Assembly (NCBI GenBank): GCA_030638625.1
Contig: DAOWEE010000092.1
Coordinates: forward strand, 1 to 19,085
DNA length: 19,085 nucleotides
Reading direction: 5' to 3'
Source of the DNA: Methanosarcinales archaeon
GTDB lineage: Archaea; Halobacteriota; Methanosarcinia; Methanosarcinales; Methanocomedenaceae
Position numbers and translations under genes: made by a program. Shown here piece by piece: positions 7,927-15,264 of the stretch (position 1 is the first letter of the stretch; each line of letters opens with the position of its first letter). Under the pieces are notes generated by a model that was not told where the DNA came from, did no database searches, and saw only the letters and a program-made list of their open reading frames with translations.

Positions 7927-9099
7927 TTGAAAAATGATAACAATGTTACTGATAAACAAACAATTCATGGTGCAATTCCATCAATAGTTGTCTTGATTGT
8001 GGCTTTCTTAGGTCTAGTCGTACCTTACGTAATTATTTGGGGAGACCCGGTAGCAAAGTATAAAATAATCGTTTTTGTGGCACTTTTGATTACTTCAGCT
8101 TTTGGGGTTTCAAATGTCCGGCACGTAAAGGACAATACGATAAAAAGTGTAATCTATATTTTCATCGGTTTTACAGTATTTTGGATTATAGGTGCGGCCT
8201 ACACAGGGTCATACTTACATCTCAAGATTCTCCAACCAGAAAACACCCAATTCTTCAAGTTGTTCACTTCTGACTTTGTACCGGTATCATTGTTTGCTAT
8301 TGGAAATACTATTACTGTACTGGTAGCCCTGGTAGATGGCAGAAAGAATGGCATCATTTTTGGTTCAATGGGACTGGGAGCCATTATGTTTCCAATTGTT
8401 CTCTTTGGTCTGGAATTTGTTGACTCAAGACCAGATATGTTTTTAATCTTAGCTGTACTTTGGGCGTTCATGCCCACATTATGGGTGCGTTTACTTACCC
8501 CAATCATCAATGACCCTTCATCATTTTCAGTTGAAAAACGCTTATTTAAAGTGTTCAAAAGTTCAATCCCGATAGCACTTATATACATTATTGTTGGTTT
8601 GCTGATGTGTTTTGTATTGATGGGCAGTAGTACAACATTGGGAACATTCTCACTCTCAATGTTCTTTGAGGATTATGGAAATGAACTGAAGTTATTCGCT
8701 CTTGTTTCCGGGTATTACTTCATATTACCGAATGTTATCCTGATTACAAGTATATTCACTGCCTATGAATTTGCACTCCACGCTTTCAATGTGAGAAGAG
8801 AAATTGCTCATGACGGCACGTTCGTCTATCTCACAGAAGAGAAAAAGGTAGAGAAAAAGGTAGAACAATTTGGTGCCAAAAAAGAATATGATCCATTCGA
8901 GGAAATAATCAAGGAACTGAAAGACTTCAAAAAAGAGTTTGGCAAGGGCAAGATCAATAGAATTGTGGCTGCTCAGAAGATTGGCACTCTCAGAGAACAA
9001 GTAAATTTCCTGAATTCAAAGTATGACATTGGTTCCAAGGCAAAAGCTATTGAACTCTTAAAACAGATTGAACGGGAATCTGAATTTGCATTTAAGTGA
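7927..9099 (+). CDS. Eight-helix integral membrane protein of unknown function
   Basis: I do not recognise this 390-residue protein. Eight hydrophobic segments are visible at about residues 18-38, 46-62, 73-92, 116-137, 142-164, 171-190, 213-233 and 256-281. They are followed by a highly charged, helical tail of about 105 residues rich in Lys and Glu that is presumably cytoplasmic. There is no cleavable signal peptide and no transporter motif I can name. The start is TTG, supported by GAGGGA (7916-7921) five bases upstream. It lies 47 bases before the MoxR-like gene on the same strand and two genes before the VWA-like gene, so it may be the membrane partner of that pair. Codon use is more AT-rich than in the genes on either side. 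Alternatives such as a transporter or a sensor cannot be excluded. Confidence 0.65.
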   Translation: MKNDNNVTDKQTIHGAIPSIVVLIVAFLGLVVPYVIIWGDPVAKYKIIVFVALLITSAFGVSNVRHVKDNTIKSVIYIFIGFTVFWIIGAAYTGSYLHLKILQPENTQFFKLFTSDFVPVSLFAIGNTITVLVALVDGRKNGIIFGSMGLGAIMFPIVLFGLEFVDSRPDMFLILAVLWAFMPTLWVRLLTPIINDPSSFSVEKRLFKVFKSSIPIALIYIIVGLLMCFVLMGSSTTLGTFSLSMFFEDYGNELKLFALVSGYYFILPNVILITSIFTAYEFALHAFNVRREIAHDGTFVYLTEEKKVEKKVEQFGAKKEYDPFEEIIKELKDFKKEFGKGKINRIVAAQKIGTLREQVNFLNSKYDIGSKAKAIELLKQIERESEFAFK

Positions 9100-9146
9100 A
9101 TTGCAGTTTTAGTTTGAAATACACACATCCTAGATAGGTAAGCATA

Positions 9147-10022
9147 ATGTTAACCACGGAAGATTATCTGCGGATTCTTGAAAGTTGTGAAGTTAAAGGA
9201 CAGGATGAATCCATACTGAGGGCACTCAGGTATATCGAACTAGGATATCCTATCATGTTTTACGGTCCTCCCGGTAATGGTAAAACCACTATTGGTGAGC
9301 ATATCCTTATGATGTTGGGCGGCGGGGAAGATAGTTACCTTAAGGTCGAAGCATCTGAGGGAATGACCGAATACCACATGATAGGTGGGTTCCATCCACT
9401 TGCAATGTCAGGAAATCCAGATCTGGCAGAGAAATTCACCTACAAAGAAGGGGCTGTGACCAGGGCATTAAAGTCAGGACGCAATCTCCTTATTGATGAG
9501 TTCACCCGAGCCCCCAGTTCAGCATATTCAGGTCTGTTCATGTTACTTTCAACCGGTTCCTTACCCCTGGAGTTCCAGGAAACGGTCCTTAAGAAGACCG
9601 AGCACTGGATTATCCTGGCAACCGCAAATTTTGGGGATGAAGGTACCTTCAAACTCAGTGCTGCCCTCAAGAGGCGTTTCATGCCCATTTATGTAGGCTA
9701 TGCCAGTCGCGCCACAGAAAGGAATGTATTAAAGAAAGTCACGCCTCAGCTTCCTGATGTAATACTGGAGGCGATACTGGAATTTGCTGAAGAAACCAGG
9801 GAGGCATGGAAAAAGGACCGCAGCTTACCACAGGGGCTATCTACTGATGGTGTTATTAAAATGTCACGTTATTGTGACTTGTCTATTAAGCAGGGTTCTG
9901 ATGTCAAACACACGTTTACAGACGCTGCACTTCATCAGGGGATTATCATAGCTGATGAGACTGACCAGTATTCCATAAAATTGGTTCAGGAAATCGCATT
10001 GGGCATCGGAAATAAACTGTGA
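9147..10022 (+). CDS. MoxR-type AAA+ ATPase (MoxR/CbbQ/GvpN class)
   Basis: A 291-residue AAA+ ATPase. Walker A is GPPGNGKT (residues 40-47), Walker B is LLIDEF (114-119) with the catalytic Glu, sensor 1 is in ILATANFGDEG, and the arginine-finger region is AALKRRFMPIYV. The extra loops around GMTEYHMIGGF and TYKEGAVTRAL and the DEFTR motif place it in the helix-2-insert clade that includes MoxR, CbbQ and GvpN. Such ATPases work with a VWA-domain partner to remodel or activate a target complex. That partner is the next gene, six bases downstream, so the two are almost certainly co-translated. No gas vesicle genes are present, so GvpN is unlikely. The target is unknown; the membrane protein upstream is a candidate. 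Confidence 0.85.
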   Translation: MLTTEDYLRILESCEVKGQDESILRALRYIELGYPIMFYGPPGNGKTTIGEHILMMLGGGEDSYLKVEASEGMTEYHMIGGFHPLAMSGNPDLAEKFTYKEGAVTRALKSGRNLLIDEFTRAPSSAYSGLFMLLSTGSLPLEFQETVLKKTEHWIILATANFGDEGTFKLSAALKRRFMPIYVGYASRATERNVLKKVTPQLPDVILEAILEFAEETREAWKKDRSLPQGLSTDGVIKMSRYCDLSIKQGSDVKHTFTDAALHQGIIIADETDQYSIKLVQEIALGIGNKL

Positions 10023-10028
10023 TATAAA

Positions 10029-11009
10029 ATGTTCAAAGGGAAAAGTAAAGGCAAGCGAGATGAGCATAACGATGACTATGAACCGCTTATCGAAGGTGAA
10101 CTAGCACTGCGTTGTTTGTCCTATATGGACCATCCCCATGACCTTACTTACAATGCCCTGATACGGGAATGCGGTACAATAGGCAACAGTAATCTGAGGG
10201 TTAATTTTTATATCCCACCATCTATTGGACGGACAGTATACCAGCCATACGAGGGTAAAGGCAGCATTAGTATGGACCGCACCCTGCAGGAGATATGCAC
10301 ACGCGGGCGCCGCATTGATTCCATTATTGCCAGATTGCATGTGAAGGACAAGCAGCGTACTAATCTGGCTATACTTATTGACAATTCATTACAGATGACT
10401 TCAGATTGGCAAAGTGATAAACTGGGTCAAGTGGTGAAACCTGAAAAGGCCCCGCATATACTTGCAAAGATAGCTGCCGTTTCAATACTGGAAAGCCTGG
10501 GAAGAGATGCAGACGAAATCGACATCATAACCTTTGATGATGATGCTCAGGGTCCATTTAACCAGTGGCAATTACCGCCTAAGGATTTATTCAAGATGAG
10601 GGCGGGCGGTCTTTCCAGGCTTGACCACGCATTGGCAAAATTATTGCAGCTGGAATGGGAAGCGCGCCCGGGAAATCGGATATTGTTCATACTGGGGGGC
10701 GGGTTACCGTACACAGGCACCAACGTCGTGATAGACGATATTGAAGTGCAGGTGAATGTACTATACTACCTGAACAGGATATTAAGACAAGGTGTAAAGG
10801 CTACTTATATTCCGTTTTTCACCAATGATAAATTGGGAGATGAACGGGTTGGCGGTTTCAGCGCAAGGAGTTTAGCTAACAAGATGCGACAACTCGGCGT
10901 AGCAGTAAATGAGATTGATAGTGAATCATCACTATCCATGGGCCTCAGGAATAATTTCAGGGAAATGATGATTGGGCCCAAAAAAGCCATGCCCATGTTC
11001 GAAGTGTGA
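10029..11009 (+). CDS. VWA-like domain protein, partner of the MoxR ATPase
   Basis: A 326-residue protein whose C-terminal two-thirds (about 110-310) reads as a von Willebrand factor A fold: TNLAILIDNSLQM, then IDIITFDDDAQGP, GGLSRLDHALAKLL, NRILFILGGGLP and VKATYIPFF. The metal-ion site is only partly kept. The first motif is D118-N-S-L-Q rather than DxSxS, the threonine position falls in GGLSRLD, and the usual Asp of the third motif is Gly in ILGGGLP. The N-terminal 110 residues (basic start, then mixed alpha/beta) match nothing I know. It begins six bases after the MoxR gene. The pair follows the MoxR-VWA scheme, but the metal-dependent adhesion seen in canonical VWA domains may be weakened or lost. 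No signal peptide is visible, so it is cytoplasmic. Confidence 0.72.
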   Translation: MFKGKSKGKRDEHNDDYEPLIEGELALRCLSYMDHPHDLTYNALIRECGTIGNSNLRVNFYIPPSIGRTVYQPYEGKGSISMDRTLQEICTRGRRIDSIIARLHVKDKQRTNLAILIDNSLQMTSDWQSDKLGQVVKPEKAPHILAKIAAVSILESLGRDADEIDIITFDDDAQGPFNQWQLPPKDLFKMRAGGLSRLDHALAKLLQLEWEARPGNRILFILGGGLPYTGTNVVIDDIEVQVNVLYYLNRILRQGVKATYIPFFTNDKLGDERVGGFSARSLANKMRQLGVAVNEIDSESSLSMGLRNNFREMMIGPKKAMPMFEV

Positions 11010-11039
11010 AAGAGTTAATAGCAATTTTGGCAGTAAATG

Positions 11040-11369
11040 TCAGTCCTTCTTAATAGTGCCCACAGGCAGAACATTATCATCTATCCAATCAAGATACTCT
11101 ATTGAACCACCATCAATGCTAAATGAAATTATACAGGGCACGGTATAACTGTGCATCTCCTTTACGGTCTTCTCGATATTCCTGATTTGTTCATATGTGG
11201 TTTTGATGACCATGGCCACTTCATTGTCTTCCTGAATACCGTCCCACCGGTATATTGACACTATGGGTAGGAGGTTGACACAGGCAGCAAGTTTCATCTC
11301 GACAAGTGTCTTTGCAATCTGTCGTGCTTCTTCCATGCTACCAGTGGTAACATATACTATAGAGAACAT
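11040..11369 (-). CDS. cutA: CutA1 family divalent-cation tolerance protein
   Basis: A 109-residue protein with the full CutA signature: IVYVTTGSMEEARQIAKTLV, then LAACVNLLPIVSIYRWDG, NEVAMVIKTTYEQ, HSYTVPCIISFSIDGGS and YLDWIDDNV. CutA forms stable trimers with a PII-like ferredoxin fold. It was linked to copper tolerance in E. coli, but its role in archaea is not settled. A TTTTTAAAC TATA-like element on the minus strand (complement of 11400-11408) lies about 30 bases upstream and there is no Shine-Dalgarno, so the mRNA is probably near-leaderless. It is divergent from the site-2 protease gene and convergent with the VWA-like gene, hence monocistronic. Confidence 0.93.
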   Translation of the reverse strand: MFSIVYVTTGSMEEARQIAKTLVEMKLAACVNLLPIVSIYRWDGIQEDNEVAMVIKTTYEQIRNIEKTVKEMHSYTVPCIISFSIDGGSIEYLDWIDDNVLPVGTIKKD

Positions 11370-11466
11370 GATAATTCATTCATTACAGTATATGAATAAG
11401 TTTAAAAATCTTGTGATACCTTATGATGTTTGATTAGATTAACGCGGTATATGGAGACCCACATCT

Positions 11467-13185
11467 TTGAGCCAACCCAACATCATAATAACTTTTATCG
11501 AGTCGTACTGGAAAATTCTGCTGGTAATTGCCGTATACTGGCAGACCATCATTATTCTAAAACAATACGGTATACTCGAAAAATACAATATTGACAACCA
11601 CGGTCCCCTGTTAATGATACGGACAACTAAAGGACAGCTTTTCCTTGACCGTATTGCCCGCATAAAGGGTTTCTGGCGCGTATTTGCGGATATAGGTATT
11701 CCATTAATGCTGCTGGGCATGTTCCTGATGTTCGCCCTAATCATATTTTCCGATGTAGCAATGTTGTTTTCACTTCAGCAGCAAACAATGCCTCCACCTA
11801 GTGAACTTCATGAACTCAGGAACATTTTCCTGTTACCAGGGATAAATGAGTTCATTCCACTGGTATGGGGTCTTATCGGACTGGTGGTCACACTGATAGT
11901 ACACGAGTTCTCTCATGCCATTCTGTGTAAAGTGGAAGATATAAAAGTCAAATCCATGGGGATTATAATGGTCCTCATTCCTATTGGCGGGTTCGCCGAA
12001 CCTGATGAAGAACAACTGTTCGGTAAAACTGGTGATGAAACCGATAATGAAACTGATGATGAACTGAATGAAAAGCAACCCGACATACAGCCGGCTAGCC
12101 GCAGGCAACGGGTGCGGATACTCTCAGCCGGGGTCATGGCCAATTTCGTGACTGCCCTTGTGGCATTTATATTGTTCTTTATTGTTATAGGAAGCATCGC
12201 TGCTGTGACCAATGTTATGATAACTGATGTGGTGCCGGATTCACCTGCTGATAAGATGGGATTGACGGACTTTACTCTTATAACCCATGTAAATGGTAAC
12301 AAGATAGATAATGCTTCAGCGTTTTATGCATATGTTGATTCCCTTCCATCAGGTGAGCCTCTAAGATTGAGTACAAAGAATGACGGGCAATTGCAGGAAG
12401 TGGTATTGATACCTGAACCTGAAATAAACGGGATTATCAGCGGGGCAAGGTTCGAAAATATAGTGCCGGGAATGCCTGCAGAAAATGCAGGTCTCGTGGG
12501 CGGGATGTTGATTATCAGTATCGACAATACGTCCATAAATAATACACAGGGCTTTTTTGATTATATGGCAAATACTACAAAAGGACAGAAGATTACCCTG
12601 GGTATTTTCAATAAAAATGTAAAAGTTAATTATACAATCAACCTGACAGGCGACCCGTCCGGTGGAGATAAAGGTTTTATTGGCATCAGTGAGTTCTCAA
12701 CTGTAGTAATATCAAGGTCTACCGGATTATCTGTGGGAGAATATCCTGCCCGGGAACTGCTGCATTTTCTGCAAATGATTCCTAATATGATGGGCAGTGT
12801 GGCAGGTTGGGTTATTATTTTAGTACTTCCATTCCCCAACCCCTTTATAGGGAGTTTCCAGGGATTCAGTGGTACACTTTCCATGTTCTATGAACCCATC
12901 GGCATGGCCGCACCTTTTGGTGTTGGGGTGTTCTGGCTGGCAAATTCACTGCTCTGGATTGGCTGGTTGAATTTCTATGTAGGATTGTTCAATTGCCTGC
13001 CTATGTTACCTCTGGATGGCGGGCACGTGTTCAAGGATACAGTCCATTCAATACTGGCACGCTTATTCGGCAATGAAGAAAAGATGGGGGATTTGGCAGG
13101 TAAAATTGCCACCGCATTTGCAATCCTCATGCTGGCTTCGCTTGTATTCATGATTACTGCGCCGTATCTTGTTCATGGATTTTAA
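11467..13185 (+). CDS. Site-2 protease family (M50) metalloprotease with two PDZ domains
   Basis: A 572-residue intramembrane zinc metalloprotease. The zinc motif HEFSH is at residues 146-150 within VTLIVHEFSHAI, and the third ligand motif LPLDGGH is at about 515-520. Two PDZ-like repeats lie between them at about 250-320 (VVPDSPADKMGLTD) and 325-395 (IVPGMPAENAGLVGG). Several transmembrane segments are visible, at the N-terminus, around 75-95, 135-155 and 215-240, and near the C-terminus. An acidic insert of about 20 residues (about 189-207, Asp/Glu/Thr/Asn) sits between the active-site helix and the next membrane segment. The start is TTG 11467, with GGAG at 11453-11456. Such proteases cut membrane-bound regulators or remnant signal peptides. 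The substrate here is unknown, and no anti-sigma-like or membrane-bound regulator gene is adjacent. Confidence 0.88.
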   Translation: MSQPNIIITFIESYWKILLVIAVYWQTIIILKQYGILEKYNIDNHGPLLMIRTTKGQLFLDRIARIKGFWRVFADIGIPLMLLGMFLMFALIIFSDVAMLFSLQQQTMPPPSELHELRNIFLLPGINEFIPLVWGLIGLVVTLIVHEFSHAILCKVEDIKVKSMGIIMVLIPIGGFAEPDEEQLFGKTGDETDNETDDELNEKQPDIQPASRRQRVRILSAGVMANFVTALVAFILFFIVIGSIAAVTNVMITDVVPDSPADKMGLTDFTLITHVNGNKIDNASAFYAYVDSLPSGEPLRLSTKNDGQLQEVVLIPEPEINGIISGARFENIVPGMPAENAGLVGGMLIISIDNTSINNTQGFFDYMANTTKGQKITLGIFNKNVKVNYTINLTGDPSGGDKGFIGISEFSTVVISRSTGLSVGEYPARELLHFLQMIPNMMGSVAGWVIILVLPFPNPFIGSFQGFSGTLSMFYEPIGMAAPFGVGVFWLANSLLWIGWLNFYVGLFNCLPMLPLDGGHVFKDTVHSILARLFGNEEKMGDLAGKIATAFAILMLASLVFMITAPYLVHGF

Positions 13186-13254
13186 GCAAAGATGTCAAAA
13201 AGATTATTATAACATTATATCGTAATATTTATTCCAGTTTAGTAAGGTTTATAA

Positions 13255-14019
13255 ATGGATTTTTCATTTGACAATTCGGAAAATGTACTACAGACAACTG
13301 GTGTGTTAGGTCTGGATGTGCAGATGGGAGGAGGCATACCCCCTGGCACCACACTTCTCCTGATTGCTGAATCCGGGGCTGGGGCTGAGATATTCACAAA
13401 ACAGTTCTTGTATGGAGGACTTATGAGTGGTGAAGAGGCCTTCTATTTTTCTTCAGACCATTCTATATCCGAAATTAAGGGTGATATGGAACAGTTCGGA
13501 TGGGATATTGAAAAATACGAACAGTCTCGAGCTGTCGAATTCGTAGATGCCTATACTCCCAGGCTCATCGGCATAATCCCAACGGAATTGCAGAAAAAGA
13601 TGTCGCCAAAAGAGTTCCTGAAGCAGAGAGTTGATCCAATGAGCCAGTTAAAGACCACTATAACCCAAAGTCGTGGTCCTAAATACAGGGGTGTCCTGGA
13701 TTCCATATCATATTTCATCAGAACTTATGACTTAAATTCTGTGATTGAGGTCATTGAACTCATGTCTTCCATAGGTAAACTCACGGGCGCCATCCATCTC
13801 GTAGTGGTGGGTACTGGTCTCCAGGATGATATTACCATAAATACCCTGAAATATCTGGCAGACGGTGTGATAGAGTTCTATGTTAAAGAAAGGGGTTCCC
13901 AAATCGAACGTGGGCTTGTTATAAGGAAGATGCGAGGACTGATTGTACCAAACCGCTCAATCAGTTTTGAAATCACTTCCAAGGGTCTCGAACTTGAGAC
14001 TACCACCAGGGTACTGTAA
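13255..14019 (+). CDS. Inactivated RecA/KaiC-superfamily (RAD55-like) protein
   Basis: A 254-residue single-domain protein of the archaeal KaiC/RAD55 group. The fold is clear from the order LGLDVQMGGGIPPGTTLLLI, QFLYGGLMSGEEAFYFSSD, DMEQFGWDIEKYE, a central region ending YRGVLDSISYFI, and the C-terminal YLADGVIEFYV with IRKMRGLIVPNRSISFEI. The P-loop is broken: where GxxxxGK(S/T) is expected it reads AESGAGAE (residues 38-45), so the ATP-gripping Lys is Ala and the Ser/Thr is Glu. ATP hydrolysis is unlikely. Inactive members of this group are known in archaeal genomes and are thought to act in signalling or as partners of active paralogues; that role is inference. AAGG precedes the ATG by seven bases. 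It is convergent with tsr3, 16 bases apart. ArlH was considered but that family keeps its Walker A. Confidence 0.8.
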   Translation: MDFSFDNSENVLQTTGVLGLDVQMGGGIPPGTTLLLIAESGAGAEIFTKQFLYGGLMSGEEAFYFSSDHSISEIKGDMEQFGWDIEKYEQSRAVEFVDAYTPRLIGIIPTELQKKMSPKEFLKQRVDPMSQLKTTITQSRGPKYRGVLDSISYFIRTYDLNSVIEVIELMSSIGKLTGAIHLVVVGTGLQDDITINTLKYLADGVIEFYVKERGSQIERGLVIRKMRGLIVPNRSISFEITSKGLELETTTRVL

Positions 14020-14035
14020 AGTTGCCGTGGTTCAA

Positions 14036-14554
14036 TCACATGAATTCATACTGGATACTGACCACTTCACGACTGTCCCTGGCTTTTGAATATGCTTCAA
14101 GAGGTTCGTGGTTCAGTTCCAGGAATGTGTGACCCCATTTGAACTTATTCAATATCTCTTCTGCCTGACCCTTATGGCCCAGAATGTACAGTGTTGCAGC
14201 AAAGGCTTCTACTGTACCCATTTTGAAAGGTTTGCCATAGTTTACCGGGTTGGCAGCCAACAGGTATGGCAATGCTCTGTGCTCAAGCCTGAGTTTTTGC
14301 AAAGTGGGAAAGACCCGTTCCACTTCCTCCCATGAACAGTCCAGTACGATGATACCTTGGCTATAGTTATCTGCTGGTGAGATGGCTTGCTGTGCCATTG
14401 GATTCAGGAATATAGCGCCTTTTGGCAATTTGCTGGCCTGGCGGTGCAGGTGCGCCAGATGGAACTTTGCCAGTTTCTTGCCAGTGCATTTCTTTGGGTC
14501 ACACTGGTTGGCATGATACAAGTGTAGGGGGATATGGGCTGTCAGACTATTCAT
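14036..14554 (-). CDS. tsr3: 16S rRNA aminocarboxypropyltransferase Tsr3 (DUF367)
   Basis: A 172-residue SAM-dependent enzyme that transfers the 3-amino-3-carboxypropyl group of SAM to a (methyl)pseudouridine in small-subunit rRNA, a late ribosome-maturation step known from yeast and archaeal homologues. Recognisable blocks are the N-terminal RLI-like segment with CDPKKCTGKKLAKF, GIIVLDCSWEEVERVF, the strongly conserved RALPYLLAANPVNYGKPF, VEAFAATLYILGH, and KFKWGHTFLELNHEPLEAY. The length matches archaeal Tsr3. It is divergent from the OsmC-family gene across only 56 bases, so the two promoters overlap or are shared. Confidence 0.92.
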   Translation of the reverse strand: MNSLTAHIPLHLYHANQCDPKKCTGKKLAKFHLAHLHRQASKLPKGAIFLNPMAQQAISPADNYSQGIIVLDCSWEEVERVFPTLQKLRLEHRALPYLLAANPVNYGKPFKMGTVEAFAATLYILGHKGQAEEILNKFKWGHTFLELNHEPLEAYSKARDSREVVSIQYEFM

Positions 14555-14610
14555 GTTTATTCCAAAAAGGTTTAATATTTTTCATGCTATTAATTTTGTT
14601 GTGAATTGAC
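14555..14610. promoter_or_regulatory. Bidirectional promoter between tsr3 and the OsmC-family gene
   Basis: This 56-base AT-rich gap must hold both promoters. On the plus strand TTTAATATTTTT (14571-14582) is the best TATA-like element, about 30 bases before the OsmC start. On the minus strand its complement gives a similar element about 20 bases before tsr3. No Shine-Dalgarno is seen for either gene. Confidence 0.4.
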
Positions 14611-15051
14611 ATGGTAGAAGATATGCTTTCTTATGAAAGTTCCCTTAAATGGGACCGGGAAAAGATTGGAACTGTTACCTTCCCGCAGGAAGGAAAGCCG
14701 CAGATTGTAGTGGCTACTCCGCCCGAGTTCGGTGGACATGAAGGTATTGTAACACCTGAAGATATGTTTGTGGCTGCTGCAAATGTATGTTTTATGACCA
14801 CATTTTTGGGTACGGCTGCAAATATGGGAATTAAACTTCTCTCTTTTGAATCCACTGCAACAGGGACTCTGGAAAAGGTCGATAAACTCAGGATGTTCAC
14901 AAAGATAGTGTTAAGACCAAAAGTAGAAGCTGTTGAGTCTGAAGAACAGATACTGAGGATGCTTGACCATGCAAAAAAGCGCTGCATTGCTGCTAATTCC
15001 ATGAAGGCTGAGGTCACCATCGAACCCACAGCCATTTCTGTGAAGGAATAA
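14611..15051 (+). CDS. OsmC/Ohr family protein
   Basis: A 146-residue protein of the OsmC/Ohr superfamily, which reduces organic hydroperoxides using two cysteines. Both redox cysteines are in place: AANVCFMTTFLG (C at about 68) and AKKRCIAANSM (C at about 128). The family's N-terminal GTVTFPQEGKPQIVVATPPEFGG and TPEDMFVAA are also present. The length is typical. It has its own promoter region and is divergent from tsr3. An oxidative-stress role fits an anaerobe and would make it a possible MsvR-regulated gene, but I see no MsvR-box-like repeat upstream of it. An ATG four codons in is an alternative start. Confidence 0.88.
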   Translation: MVEDMLSYESSLKWDREKIGTVTFPQEGKPQIVVATPPEFGGHEGIVTPEDMFVAAANVCFMTTFLGTAANMGIKLLSFESTATGTLEKVDKLRMFTKIVLRPKVEAVESEEQILRMLDHAKKRCIAANSMKAEVTIEPTAISVKE

Positions 15052-15264
15052 AATGGAATCGAATATTTTTTTAACATATGCATGAAATAAATGTACTATA
15101 GTGATATTACCCTCACGATATACAAAAAAATCATTGATTATCCCAATCAGATGGTAACATTTTTGGTACTTATAGATATATTAATATATCATCAATTATT
15201 AAATAGTCAACTAATTGAAGATATTTAAATCTTAAGTCGTCAAATCATAAAAGGTAGTGATATT
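15052..15264 (+). promoter_or_regulatory. AT-rich upstream region of the actin-like gene
   Basis: A 213-base gap with no gene. A T-run (about 15065-15072) may end the OsmC transcript. A perfect 16-bp palindrome, GATATATTAATATATC, lies at 15175-15190. A likely promoter follows at 15218-15231 (AAGATATTTAAATC), about 25 bases before an expected start near 15250. GGTAGTGAT (15253-15261) is a plausible ribosome binding site for the TTG start at 15265. The palindrome could be an operator or just low-complexity AT sequence. Confidence 0.45.

Noticed and set aside
9147..10022. GvpN of a gas vesicle cluster, suggested by the DEFTR motif
   Set aside because: There are no gvpA, F, L or other gas vesicle genes, and the adjacent VWA-like gene fits MoxR/CbbQ pairs.
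13255..14019. ArlH/FlaH, which would make an archaellum cluster with the FlaD/E-like domain
   Set aside because: ArlH keeps a working Walker A, while this protein has lost the Lys. Two unrelated genes lie between it and the coiled-coil gene, and no arlB, F, G, I or J is present.
15130..15150. Short inverted repeat TGATT-ATCCC-AATCA as a terminator or operator
   Set aside because: A five-base stem in AT-rich DNA without a T-run is expected by chance.
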